From NCBI GenBank assembly GCA_029240055.1, contig JARBTT010000008.1, forward strand, positions 1-37,292: 37,292 nucleotides of DNA, in the 5' to 3' direction. Shown one piece after another: positions 1 to 7,015 of the stretch. The position numbers and the translations under genes were made by a program. The notes under the pieces are model-generated. The model saw nothing but the letters and a program-made list of their open reading frames with translations, was not told where the DNA came from and did no database searches. This DNA comes from Anaerosinus sp. Lineage in GTDB: Bacteria; Bacillota; Negativicutes; JARBTT01. Numbering within the stretch: position 1 is the first letter of the stretch; each line of letters opens with the position of its first letter.

Positions 1-981
1 GGCGAAGGCGGCTATGCAACCAGAACTCCAGAAATCGTTCTATCTAAAGTTACAACCTCTGGCGTAACTACTTTAGTTGGCTGTCTTGGAACGGATGGCA
101 CAACACGCCACATGGAAAGTTTACTTGCCAAAGCACGCGGGCTTGAAGAGGAAGGACTTTCCACTTATATTTATACTGGATCTTACGAAATTCCTACCCC
201 AACAATTACAGGCAGTGTACGCAAAGATATTATCATCATCGATAAAATTATCGGTACTGGAGAAATCGCCATGTCCGATCATCGTTCAGCGCAACCAACA
301 AAAAGTGAATATCAAAAATTAGCTGCTGAAGCAAGGGTTGGTGGCATGTTAAGCGGTAAAGCTGGCATTATTGATATGCATCTTGGCGACGGAGCCGATG
401 GTATGAAACTCTTATACGAAATTACAGCAAATGGTGAAATTCCTAAAGCTCAGTTTTTACCAACTCACGTAAATCGTAACGCTAAGTTACTAGATGAAAG
501 TATCGTATGGGCTAAACAAGGTGGCATGATGGATATCACCTCTGGTGTCAGCCCAGCAAGCGGATCGGCAAAAGCAATCAAACCAAGTGCCGCGGTGAAA
601 AAGGCACTAGCTGCTGGCGTTCCATTAACACAAATTACAATGAGTTCTGACGGCAACGGCAGTATGCCAATTTTCGATGAGAAAGGCAACACCATCGGCG
701 TAGGTGTTGCCAGCCAAGTTTCCATGCTTGAAGAAGTTCGTGATATGGTACAAACCGAAGGAATTAGCCTTAGTGATGCTGTTCAAATCATTACAAGTAA
801 TGTAGCTAACGTTTTAAAACTACGACATAAGGGAACGATTACAATCGGTGCGGATGCTGATATTCTCGTAATCAATAAAGAATTTCATTTAAAAAATGTT
901 TGGGCGAAAGGTAAGCATATGGTAGAAGACGGTAAACCAATTGTTTTTGGTACCTTTGAGGCCAGACCAATCAAATCTTAG
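1..981 (+). CDS. iadA: Isoaspartyl dipeptidase IadA (5' end outside window)
   Basis: Frame 1 is open from the first base, so the gene enters from the left; by comparison with E. coli IadA about 75 N-terminal residues (including the HxH metal motif) are missing. It hydrolyses beta-aspartyl dipeptides left from damaged proteins and is a cytoplasmic amidohydrolase-superfamily metalloenzyme. Visible landmarks: EGGYATRTPE (substrate-binding Glu77 equivalent), TGSYEIP (Tyr137 equivalent), SDHRSAQP, MHLGDG (His201), PTHVNRN (His230) and SSDGNGS (Asp285). The carbamylated Lys162 of E. coli is replaced by Glu (GEIAMSDH against VKCAISDH), as far as I recall a known variant in which a carboxylate side chain bridges the two zincs. 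The gene ends in a strong terminator and converges on an Lrp-type gene. The ATG at 112 is an internal Met, not the start. Confidence 0.95.
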   Translation, partial: GEGGYATRTPEIVLSKVTTSGVTTLVGCLGTDGTTRHMESLLAKARGLEEEGLSTYIYTGSYEIPTPTITGSVRKDIIIIDKIIGTGEIAMSDHRSAQPTKSEYQKLAAEARVGGMLSGKAGIIDMHLGDGADGMKLLYEITANGEIPKAQFLPTHVNRNAKLLDESIVWAKQGGMMDITSGVSPASGSAKAIKPSAAVKKALAAGVPLTQITMSSDGNGSMPIFDEKGNTIGVGVASQVSMLEEVRDMVQTEGISLSDAVQIITSNVANVLKLRHKGTITIGADADILVINKEFHLKNVWAKGKHMVEDGKPIVFGTFEARPIKS

Positions 982-992
982 ATTTTACACAG

Positions 993-1032
993 TGGATGTT
1001 GCAGAATAAAGTTTCTGCAACATCCATTTTTT
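993..1032 (+). terminator. Rho-independent terminator of iadA
   Basis: Arms TGGATGTTGCAGAA (993-1006) and TTCTGCAACATCCA (1013-1026) pair perfectly over 14 bp with a 6-nt loop and are followed by a T run. It lies 11 bases after the iadA stop. Confidence 0.92.
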
Positions 1033-1065
1033 ATCTCTATAGCCTCTATAATCAAAAACACGATT

Positions 1066-1521
1066 TTAAATCAGTAAAGCACCCCGTTCTTTATAACGTG
1101 TGATAAGAAATTCAGATTCAACACTAGTAATTCCATCAATTTCTCGTAGCTTCTGAACGTAAGAGCTCGCATGGTCTTGATCGTCAAATAATGCATGCAC
1201 GTGTAAATGAGGCCTACCACTCATTTGATATACATTGGTGATTTCTTCAGAATCTAAAAGCTCTTGTGCGATCTGATCAATTTTAGACCATTCTACACAA
1301 ATGTTAAAATAAATTGAAAGATTCTTCCCTGCCTTTAATGGATTTACGACAATGGTAAAATGACTAATAATCCCGTGCTCAACAAGTTGGGCAACTCGTT
1401 CACGGACTGCGGCGCGGGTTAATCCCACGAGCCGTCCAAGCTCAGCATGGCTCAACCGTCCATTCGAAGATAAGTGTTTTAGAATTTGCCGATCGATTTC
1501 ATCGAGATTTTTAAATTGCAT
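1066..1521 (-). CDS. Lrp/AsnC family transcriptional regulator
   Basis: A 151-residue protein, the usual Lrp/AsnC length. The N-terminal winged HTH has the family opening (LDEIDRQILKHL, then GRLSHAELGRLVGLTRAAVRERVAQL). The C-terminal RAM/AsnC effector domain follows, with the pattern SGRPHLHVHALFDD near residues 100-115. I chose the ATG at 1521 (MQFKNLDE) because AAAGGAAG lies 10 bases upstream; the longer reading from 1548 would bury that SD. Family members sense amino acids and often control transport or peptide catabolism. It is divergent from the TauE/SafE exporter and convergent with iadA, so either could be a target; the ligand cannot be read from the sequence. Confidence 0.9.
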   Translation of the reverse strand: MQFKNLDEIDRQILKHLSSNGRLSHAELGRLVGLTRAAVRERVAQLVEHGIISHFTIVVNPLKAGKNLSIYFNICVEWSKIDQIAQELLDSEEITNVYQMSGRPHLHVHALFDDQDHASSYVQKLREIDGITSVESEFLITRYKERGALLI

Positions 1522-1579
1522 GGTTATAAGTCTTCCTTTCAGAATCATACTTTACATTGTAAAATAACGAATAAAAATA

Positions 1580-1608
1580 TTGAACGATTGTATATTTTAT
1601 ATTATACT
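1580..1608 (+). promoter_or_regulatory. SigmaA-type promoter for the TauE/SafE-DUF1634 pair
   Basis: TTGAAC (1580-1585), a 17-base spacer, then TATACT (1603-1608). The predicted start near 1615 leaves a leader of about 100 bases that contains the hairpin at 1653-1676. It lies in the divergent region shared with the Lrp-type gene. Confidence 0.6.
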
Positions 1609-1652
1609 TGTGAATGAGATTAAAGTACATATTATAGAGAAATGTTATTACA

Positions 1653-1676
1653 CTGGTAAATTTATTACTTTACCAG
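1653..1676 (+). promoter_or_regulatory. Leader hairpin or palindromic operator upstream of the exporter
   Basis: CTGGTAAA (1653-1660) and TTTACCAG (1669-1676) form a perfect 8-bp inverted repeat with an 8-base AT-rich gap, 38 bases before the GTG start. Downstream is CTTTTATT rather than a clean T run, so a terminator is doubtful. A protein-binding palindrome (for instance for the adjacent Lrp-type protein) or an mRNA structure is equally possible. Confidence 0.4.
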
Positions 1677-1713
1677 CTTTTATTGGGAAACAGAAAGATT
1701 GGAGTGATTGAAT

Positions 1714-2553
1714 GTGGAGATTGTAGCTTTAAAGATCTTGCTCATTGCAATTTCAGCAGGAATTATGGGGGCTATCTTGGGACTTGGCGGAGGAATTATT
1801 ATGACGCCTGCCTTAACATTTTTGTTTGGAGTAGATATTCAGTATGCCATTGGGGCTAGTCTGATTTCAGTAATTGCTACTTCAAGTGGCGCAGCCATTG
1901 CTTATATTCGTGATGGTATCACCAACATTCGCGTTGGTATGTTTTTGGAAATTGCCACAACGGTTGGTGCCATTACGGGAGCCATTATCGGTGGAATCAT
2001 TGCACCAAATTTATTATATTCTATTTTTGGTGTATTTTTAGTCTACTCAGCGATATTAATGTTGAAGAAAGTAAAACAAGAATTGCCGGGTGAGGTGACA
2101 GAGCACCCGATGGCAAAAACGCTTAAATTACAGGGCCAATACTATGATAAAGCGCTAAAAAAACAGATTTCCTATAAAGCAGCCAATGTATACAGTGGCT
2201 TTGGCGTTATGTATGGAGCTGGCGTTATTTCTGGCCTTTTGGGAATCGGCAGTGGGAGCTTCAAAGTCATGGCAATGGATATTTTCATGAAACTTCCATT
2301 AAAAGTATCAAGCGCAACGAGCAACTTTATGATGGGCGTAACTGGCGCCGCTAGTGCTGCAATTTACTTATATCGTGGAGATATTGACCCTGTAATATCG
2401 GCTCCGGTAGCACTTGGTGTTCTAATAGGGTCAACCATTGGCGCACGACTTATGCAGAAGTTGAAGAGCAAAACGATTCGCAAATTATTTATCCCTGTTC
2501 TGATGTACATTGGTATGCAAATGATATTACAAGGATTGGGGGTTAAATTATAA
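1714..2553 (+). CDS. TauE/SafE family membrane exporter
   Basis: A 279-residue polytopic membrane protein. The first segment carries the family signature GAILGLGGGIIMTPAL, and the second half repeats it as SGLLGIGSGSFKVMAMD, the two-fold internal repeat typical of TauE/SafE (PF01925). Relatives export sulfite, sulfoacetate or related organic anions; the substrate here is unknown. I chose the GTG at 1714 because GGAG at 1701-1704 is then 9 bases away; the TTG at 1708 would leave only 3. The stop overlaps the start of the next gene by one base (TAATG), so the two are probably translationally coupled. Confidence 0.88.
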   Translation: MEIVALKILLIAISAGIMGAILGLGGGIIMTPALTFLFGVDIQYAIGASLISVIATSSGAAIAYIRDGITNIRVGMFLEIATTVGAITGAIIGGIIAPNLLYSIFGVFLVYSAILMLKKVKQELPGEVTEHPMAKTLKLQGQYYDKALKKQISYKAANVYSGFGVMYGAGVISGLLGIGSGSFKVMAMDIFMKLPLKVSSATSNFMMGVTGAASAAIYLYRGDIDPVISAPVALGVLIGSTIGARLMQKLKSKTIRKLFIPVLMYIGMQMILQGLGVKL

Positions 2554-2927
2554 TGGCAGAACATCAAAGTGAGTCCTCTCAACATGCAATTAATAAAGCG
2601 GAGCTATTTGTAAGTTATTCTTTACGTATTGGTGTGCTACTCAGCGCAACCGTAATTCTAGTGGGAATGGTACGTTTCTTCATGACTGGAGAGGGCGGAT
2701 ATATTGGACATTCCTATCCAACGAAGCTTGGTGATATTATCGCTGGCGCCTTTACATTTAAGCCTTTTGGCATAATTATGTTCGGGCTGGTGTTACTCAT
2801 TTTAACACCTATCATGCGGGTCGGGGTTTCGGCGATCGTTTTTATTACAGAAAAAGATTGGCTATACGTGGGCATATCAACCATCGTTTTTCTGATACTT
2901 GTTAGTAGTTTCTTCTTTGGGAAATAG
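2553..2927 (+). CDS. DUF1634 membrane protein, partner of TauE/SafE
   Basis: A 124-residue protein with three hydrophobic segments (about residues 25-45, 70-92 and 98-120). DUF1634 proteins are commonly encoded directly after TauE/SafE exporters, as here, with a TAATG overlap. The function is unknown; an accessory subunit of the exporter is the natural guess from the pairing. Transcription ends at the hairpin at 3047-3090, about 120 bases downstream. Confidence 0.8.
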   Translation: MAEHQSESSQHAINKAELFVSYSLRIGVLLSATVILVGMVRFFMTGEGGYIGHSYPTKLGDIIAGAFTFKPFGIIMFGLVLLILTPIMRVGVSAIVFITEKDWLYVGISTIVFLILVSSFFFGK

Positions 2928-3046
2928 CGTGATCATAAGCAAATATTACTGAATGAACATTGAAATTAATCGAAGAAGCATCTTGCTTATGCTAAAGCAC
3001 TTCCCATTTTTTAAAGAAAGCTAACGTAAATACCGCAAATTTTAAA

Positions 3047-3090
3047 AGAGCCTAAAACCATTAAATAAACGGTTTTAGGCTCTAAATTTT
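3047..3090. terminator. Bidirectional terminator between DUF1634 gene and yidC
   Basis: AGAGCCTAAAACC (3047-3059) pairs with GGTTTTAGGCTCT (3071-3083), 13 bp with an 11-base loop, followed by AAATTTTT on the plus strand and an AAAATTT flank on the other. It sits between convergent genes. A looser inverted repeat (CATAAGCAA 2934-2942 with TTGCTTATG 2983-2991) lies just upstream. Confidence 0.8.
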
Positions 3091-3183
3091 TAACATTCTT
3101 TATTCCGCCACTTACCTGCTACGTGTTGTTATCGCATTTTGCGTAACAGCTCTCTTTAGCTAAGCTAGGAAACATAATTCATA

Positions 3184-3831
3184 CTACGAAATCGCAAGTT
3201 CTTTTCTTTGTAGTAATCGTTGCTGCACTATTTGCATCAGATTACTAACAACCCAATACAAACCTAGTCCAGCGGGAAAATGTAAGGTCATATATCCGAT
3301 AAAAAGCGGCATAACAAATACTACTACCTTACCAGCGGGATTTGCATTTTCGGAAGTTGCCATACTACTTTGCTTTGATGACAAATAGGTGGTCAATGCT
3401 GCCAATATCGGTAAAATATAAAAATGATCTACGGCCGATAGATTTTTTATCCAGAGGAATCCAGGGTGACTCAAATATTTATAGCTTCTCAAAGCATAGA
3501 ACATTCCACTCAGAATAGGCATTTGCACAATGAGAGGTAAGCATCCAGCCAAAGGATTGATACCAGTTTCTTTATATAAATCAGCAACCGCTTTTTGTTG
3601 GGCGGTTTTATCATTTTTATATTTATCTTGTACTGTTTTTAATTGAGGGCCGATTTCTTTCATCGCTTTCATTGATTTTATCTGTTTCGCCGTTAAAGGA
3701 AATAATAAACTCTTAATCACAACGGTGAATAAAATAATGGCTATGCCATAATTGGGGAATCCAAAATCTGCGGTAATATCATAAAAAAAGGTTACCATCG
3801 ATTGCATAAATTCAATAAAATAATCGAACAA
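3184..3831 (-). CDS. yidC: YidC/Oxa1 family membrane protein insertase
   Basis: A 215-residue protein, the compact Firmicute form without the large periplasmic domain of E. coli YidC. Core landmarks: PNYGIAIILFTVVIKSLLFPLTAKQ (split here as NYGIAIILF and FPLTAKQ), the cytoplasmic helical hairpin MKAMKEIGPQLKTVQDKYKND, NPLAGCLPLIVQMPI, and FPAGLGLYWVVSNL near the C-terminus. The charged residue of the substrate groove is Lys (IKSLL) rather than Arg. Start choice: AAGGATGTGA is a near-perfect SD that swallows the GTG at 3840, so the TTG at 3831, 5 bases after it, is the more likely initiator. It is monocistronic and not in the usual rnpA-yidC-jag cluster, so it may be a second copy. Confidence 0.92.
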   Translation of the reverse strand: MFDYFIEFMQSMVTFFYDITADFGFPNYGIAIILFTVVIKSLLFPLTAKQIKSMKAMKEIGPQLKTVQDKYKNDKTAQQKAVADLYKETGINPLAGCLPLIVQMPILSGMFYALRSYKYLSHPGFLWIKNLSAVDHFYILPILAALTTYLSSKQSSMATSENANPAGKVVVFVMPLFIGYMTLHFPAGLGLYWVVSNLMQIVQQRLLQRKELAIS

Positions 3832-3930
3832 AAACTTCACATCCTTTATCTTTTAAAATTAAATAGCTCCAAAACTCTGCGTTAAACTCCAACTTCAGTC
3901 TGTGACTGTTTTAAATCTTTTGGCAACTAA

Positions 3931-3967
3931 AAAAGACTTCTGCATAAAAATCCTTCAGAAGTCTTTT
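3931..3967. terminator. Hairpin with U-tails, upstream of yidC
   Basis: AAAAGACTTCTG (3931-3942) pairs with CAGAAGTCTTTT (3956-3967), 12 bp with a 13-base loop. On the minus strand it is followed by TTTTTTAG, on the plus strand by CTT. It lies about 100 bases before the yidC start, so on the minus strand it would stop read-through into yidC or act as a leader attenuator. Otherwise, the gap between yidC and the staygreen relic (3832-4154) shows nothing recognisable. Confidence 0.65.
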
Positions 3968-4154
3968 CTTCTTACGAAATCTATTTAATTTAGTCTAGCT
4001 AAAGAATACTCCCTTGAAGCACCCTTGTCAATATGCTTCATTTTCTATTTCTTCGATCTTACACATGAAGGCATTTCTTTAAATTTTACTTAGTCATGAA
4101 TGGTCTTTTTATTCATAAAATACACAAAGCATCTTAAGCTGTGGAGGTATACAG

Positions 4155-4607
4155 ATGAATAGATTAGATCCCAATAAACTATATGTTCGCTTTTATCCCG
4201 GAGTCACACCGAAAAAGACAATTACCTTTAGGCACTACACACTAACACATTCGGATGAGACCGGAGATTTATTTCTCTCAATTGCGTTAGAGTATGCCTA
4301 TAGTGAAATTACTTCCATGCGCGACGAAGTGTTGGCTGAATGGCTTTATCAAGAAAATCAGTACCGTTTATTAGTCAACATTCATGTTGATAGTTAACCA
4401 GTAAAAGATCTTGCTGATTCGACCTTTCGCTATCATATTTTCAAAAGAGAGCTCCCCTTAGCACTAGAAGCAATCCGCTATGGAGATCAAGTGCTATTTG
4501 ATCTATATCCATCACTAAATTCCGTCCTTATTCAAATACACTTCGACTCCGTTTATTCAACGCTCTGCAAAACCGAATACTGGGGTACATTCGTTGATTA
4601 TCGCTGA
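4155..4607 (+). pseudogene. Staygreen (SGR) family protein, interrupted by an in-frame TAA
   Basis: The first 80 codons (4155-4394) end at TAA 4395-4397, but the same frame continues for 69 more codons to TGA 4605-4607, and the two parts read as one bacterial staygreen protein of about 150 residues. Part 1 has FYPGVTPKKTITFRHYTLTHSD, here noted as RHYTLTHSDETGDLFLSI, and RDEVLAEW. Part 2 has FRYHIFKRELPLALEAIRYG, then IHFDSVYST and YWGTFVDYR. All are hallmarks of the SGR domain (plant SGR is the chlorophyll Mg-dechelatase; bacterial homologues are widespread in anaerobes). A CAA to TAA change is the simplest explanation. An SD TGGAGG precedes the ATG. Either a recent pseudogene or a sequencing error; the 80-residue fragment alone would lack half the domain. 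Confidence 0.8.
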
Positions 4608-4690
4608 TGATTTCACTACACTGCCAACTTAAATTTCTGTATGCCGATAAAAAACTAAGATACAGTTAGCCATTTCTGTGTAATAAAAAT

Positions 4691-5575
4691 TCAAGAAGAA
4701 GTTATAGTTGTATTTGTTTGTTTTTGGAGATTGCTTTTAGTATCCGCTTCTTTATCTTTAACGTCTTTCTGCTGTTTGGTTAATTCTGTTGTTTGATATT
4801 GCGATGTAGAGTTTTCAGGTTGGTCTGTTAGAATATCATCATGAACAATTTCACCAATTTCGCCTTCAATGTTCTGTGCGATATTTCTGAGTTCATGAAT
4901 TTCACCCTGACGCTTTTTTATAATTTCTGGATCTCTTAAAACCAATGGAGATTCCTCTGGATTTGCAACTGGATAATGCATTGCGTAATAAAGATCCCTT
5001 GCTTTTACATTAGCCAGACTATTCATTTTTTCTCCAGTAGTATGTAATGTTTGTACCTTATCTAGAGCGGCATCTGTCGAAAGTAGGGCAGAAGTAGTTT
5101 TATTAAGGGCATCTTGAGGAGATACTTGATTCTCTGGTGGTGTCTGTTCGTTAGATGTTGTTTTATTTTGTTTATTTGGTGTTTTCGCGTTCGTTGGTGT
5201 TTGTGTATCTTTTTCTGGTGTGGTATCTGAAGTATTTGCTTCTTCTGATTTTAAAGACTCCTGCTCGTTTAGCTGCATTTTTAATTCACTGAGCGTTTCA
5301 TTCAAATTGCGAATTTGTTCTTTTTTATCATCCGGGTTGATATTTTCATTGTCTTCAAGCTCTAAGATACGATCTTGGGTTGCCATGATATTTTTTTGCA
5401 ATGGATTTAATTTTGATTCATCATAATCAGAAGATTTTGAGTGCTTGAATATAGCTGCAATAGTAGTATCTTTATCATCAGTTCCTCTTACGTGCATTGA
5501 GGGTGCTTTCGTTTGATTTGCCGAAAACATTGGTCGAATTGTATTATGAGTGTTTTTTGTAGCGATTCCTTGCAT
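4691..5575 (-). CDS. Unrecognised Thr/Gln/Asn-rich protein, MQG(I/V)A N-terminus (a)
   Basis: A 294-residue hydrophilic protein with no signal peptide or membrane segment; I recognise no domain. It begins MQGIATKNTHN. Residues about 55-105 are predicted coiled coil (NPLQKNIMATQDRILELEDN and following heptads). A low-complexity linker rich in Thr, Pro, Asn and Gln runs from about 110 to 155, and a conserved-looking segment (ARDLYYAMHYPVANPEESP) follows near 190-210. The C-terminus is again Thr/Gln rich. The start is supported by AAGGAGGAA at the right distance. The 14 bases ATTTCAAGGAGGAA before it are identical to those before the gene at 5890-6879, whose protein also starts MQG(I/V)A, so the two are probably co-inherited. 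A surface or filament-associated protein is conceivable, but that is a guess. Confidence 0.6.
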   Translation of the reverse strand: MQGIATKNTHNTIRPMFSANQTKAPSMHVRGTDDKDTTIAAIFKHSKSSDYDESKLNPLQKNIMATQDRILELEDNENINPDDKKEQIRNLNETLSELKMQLNEQESLKSEEANTSDTTPEKDTQTPTNAKTPNKQNKTTSNEQTPPENQVSPQDALNKTTSALLSTDAALDKVQTLHTTGEKMNSLANVKARDLYYAMHYPVANPEESPLVLRDPEIIKKRQGEIHELRNIAQNIEGEIGEIVHDDILTDQPENSTSQYQTTELTKQQKDVKDKEADTKSNLQKQTNTTITSS

Positions 5576-5889
5576 TGTACTTCCTCCTTGAAATTTAAAT
5601 ATACATATTCACTTGTAGCATACAACAAAAAATTTATATCCCACTTGATGCTAAACCATAACATGTAATAAATGTTAAAACATCCTATATTAGTTATATC
5701 GAATTTTTTCCATAATTTATAAGTATTTTTACAAATTTTTTATATGCAGTAGATGTTTATTTTTACTGTGTTTTAAATGAAAGCATTGACGTTGATTCAA
5801 ATAAAAAAAGAGCAAAAGACATTATCTATCACTCTTCACCCATCATTACTTATTTAAATTCAATATTCATTCTCTTTAATATACAAACT
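5576..5889. other. AT-rich intergenic region
   Basis: 314 bases without a convincing ORF. The minus strand carries AAGAG...CTCTTTTTTT (around 5805-5842), a weak 5-bp hairpin with a U run that could end the upstream gene. The rest is the leader of the 4691-5575 gene, with the shared SD segment at its end. No clear promoter boxes were found. Confidence 0.4.
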
Positions 5890-6879
5890 CTATATTTCTA
5901 CATCAACAGCAGTTCCTGCAGGCATTCTATTGAGTTGTCTCTTTAAAGTTTCCATTTGATCGTTCTTTTCCTCACTAGCTTGTGAGGTTTTCTGGTTGAC
6001 TAGCATACCTATATCTGATTGAGATTCAGCCTTTTTAGGTGTATCTTCTTTTTTGGATAGATTAAGTTCTTTAATAAAATCATCAGTAATTTCTTTTATT
6101 GATTTTGACTTTAACAGTATGCCAAAATATTTCTCTATCGATGACTGCCCTAAAGCCTTATTAAAGGTTTTACTGGTTCCAGCACCTTTCACCTTGGCAT
6201 CGGCTAGACTAAGTCCACCAAAACAGTCATCAAATGCTTGTCCAGCCACTTTCGCTTGCTTATCGTCATACTCAATTCGTTGTCCACTGGCGGATGTATT
6301 GATTAAACTCTTGATGTAGCTGACAGCACTATTCTTGTGATCAGGGTCTATAGTATCTAGTTTCTCCGTCAATTCTTTATAATAACTGTCACCAGCTCCA
6401 AAGAAATCTAAATAAGCATTTAACTCTCCGCTAAGCTGATAAGTCGCCCATTTAAAATTATCTTCAGCGTGTTGATGATTGCTAAACGGATTTAACATAT
6501 CTCCAATTTGAGTTTCTATATTTCCCCTTATAAAAGCTTTTCCTACAGTATCATTAAAATTTTTACGCGCAATTCTCTCATACTCTTCATCTACAGTCTT
6601 AACTTCCAATTTTGTTTGATCTACATTTTTAGGATCAATTCCGTTATCCTTATAAAATTGAGTTAATACGTCATTACCGTTCTCATCTTTATTTGACAAC
6701 TGTAGTATATACGCAGAATTTTCTGTTGAAGCTCCTGCCTGGTTGCTGTCCTGCCCTTTTTCCGTAACGGCTACCTGCCAGCCTAAAATCTGATGATTTT
6801 TCGGATTCTTTATTTGTGAAACCAAATAATCATAACTACTCTGTGCATTAATCGTCCGCAGATTTGCTACTCCTTGCAT
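5890..6879 (-). CDS. Unrecognised protein, MQG(I/V)A N-terminus (b)
   Basis: A 329-residue soluble protein without signal peptide or membrane segment; no family recognised. It starts MQGVANLRTINAQSSYDYLV, then has a mixed alpha/beta region with AVTEKGQDS and AYILQLSNKDENGNDVLTQF (about residues 38-85). Mostly helical segments follow (residues 95-270), and the tail is charged and Gln/Lys rich (KKEDTPKKAESQS, then QMETLKRQLNRMPAG). The last motif resembles the short C-terminal tails of flagellar or export-associated proteins, but this is not diagnostic. The start is supported by AAGGAGGAA and shares 14 identical upstream bases with the gene at 4691-5575. Function unknown. Confidence 0.6.
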   Translation of the reverse strand: MQGVANLRTINAQSSYDYLVSQIKNPKNHQILGWQVAVTEKGQDSNQAGASTENSAYILQLSNKDENGNDVLTQFYKDNGIDPKNVDQTKLEVKTVDEEYERIARKNFNDTVGKAFIRGNIETQIGDMLNPFSNHQHAEDNFKWATYQLSGELNAYLDFFGAGDSYYKELTEKLDTIDPDHKNSAVSYIKSLINTSASGQRIEYDDKQAKVAGQAFDDCFGGLSLADAKVKGAGTSKTFNKALGQSSIEKYFGILLKSKSIKEITDDFIKELNLSKKEDTPKKAESQSDIGMLVNQKTSQASEEKNDQMETLKRQLNRMPAGTAVDVEI

Positions 6880-6970
6880 TGCATTTCCTCCTTGAAATGG
6901 GAATAATTATTATATTTTCAATTATACTCTTCCAATTTTTGCTTTACAATAATTTTTTACAATTTATCAC

Positions 6971-7010
6971 AATAAAAACAGGTAATCGAAAATGATCACC
7001 TGTTTTTATT
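6971..7010 (-). terminator. Terminator of the PPC-domain gene
   Basis: AATAAAAACAGGT (6971-6983) pairs with ACCTGTTTTTATT (6998-7010), 13 bp, within 6 bases of the stop of the minus-strand gene at 7016. U-rich flanks on both sides. Confidence 0.75.
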
Positions 7011-7015
7011 GATTA

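Noticed and set aside
77-322. 81-codon plus-strand ORF inside iadA
   Set aside because: It lies in another frame of a strongly recognised gene and matches nothing.
4395-4397. Stop-codon readthrough or recoding in the staygreen gene
   Set aside because: TAA is not the selenocysteine codon, and no slippery site or other recoding signal was seen; a nonsense change or sequence error is simpler.
4608-4690. Terminator after the MQGIA gene
   Set aside because: Only a 4-bp CTAA/TTAG stem before a T run was found, too weak to call.
5220-5426. Plus-strand ORF opposite the MQGIA gene
   Set aside because: It is an antisense shadow of a Ser-poor, charged region and lacks an SD.
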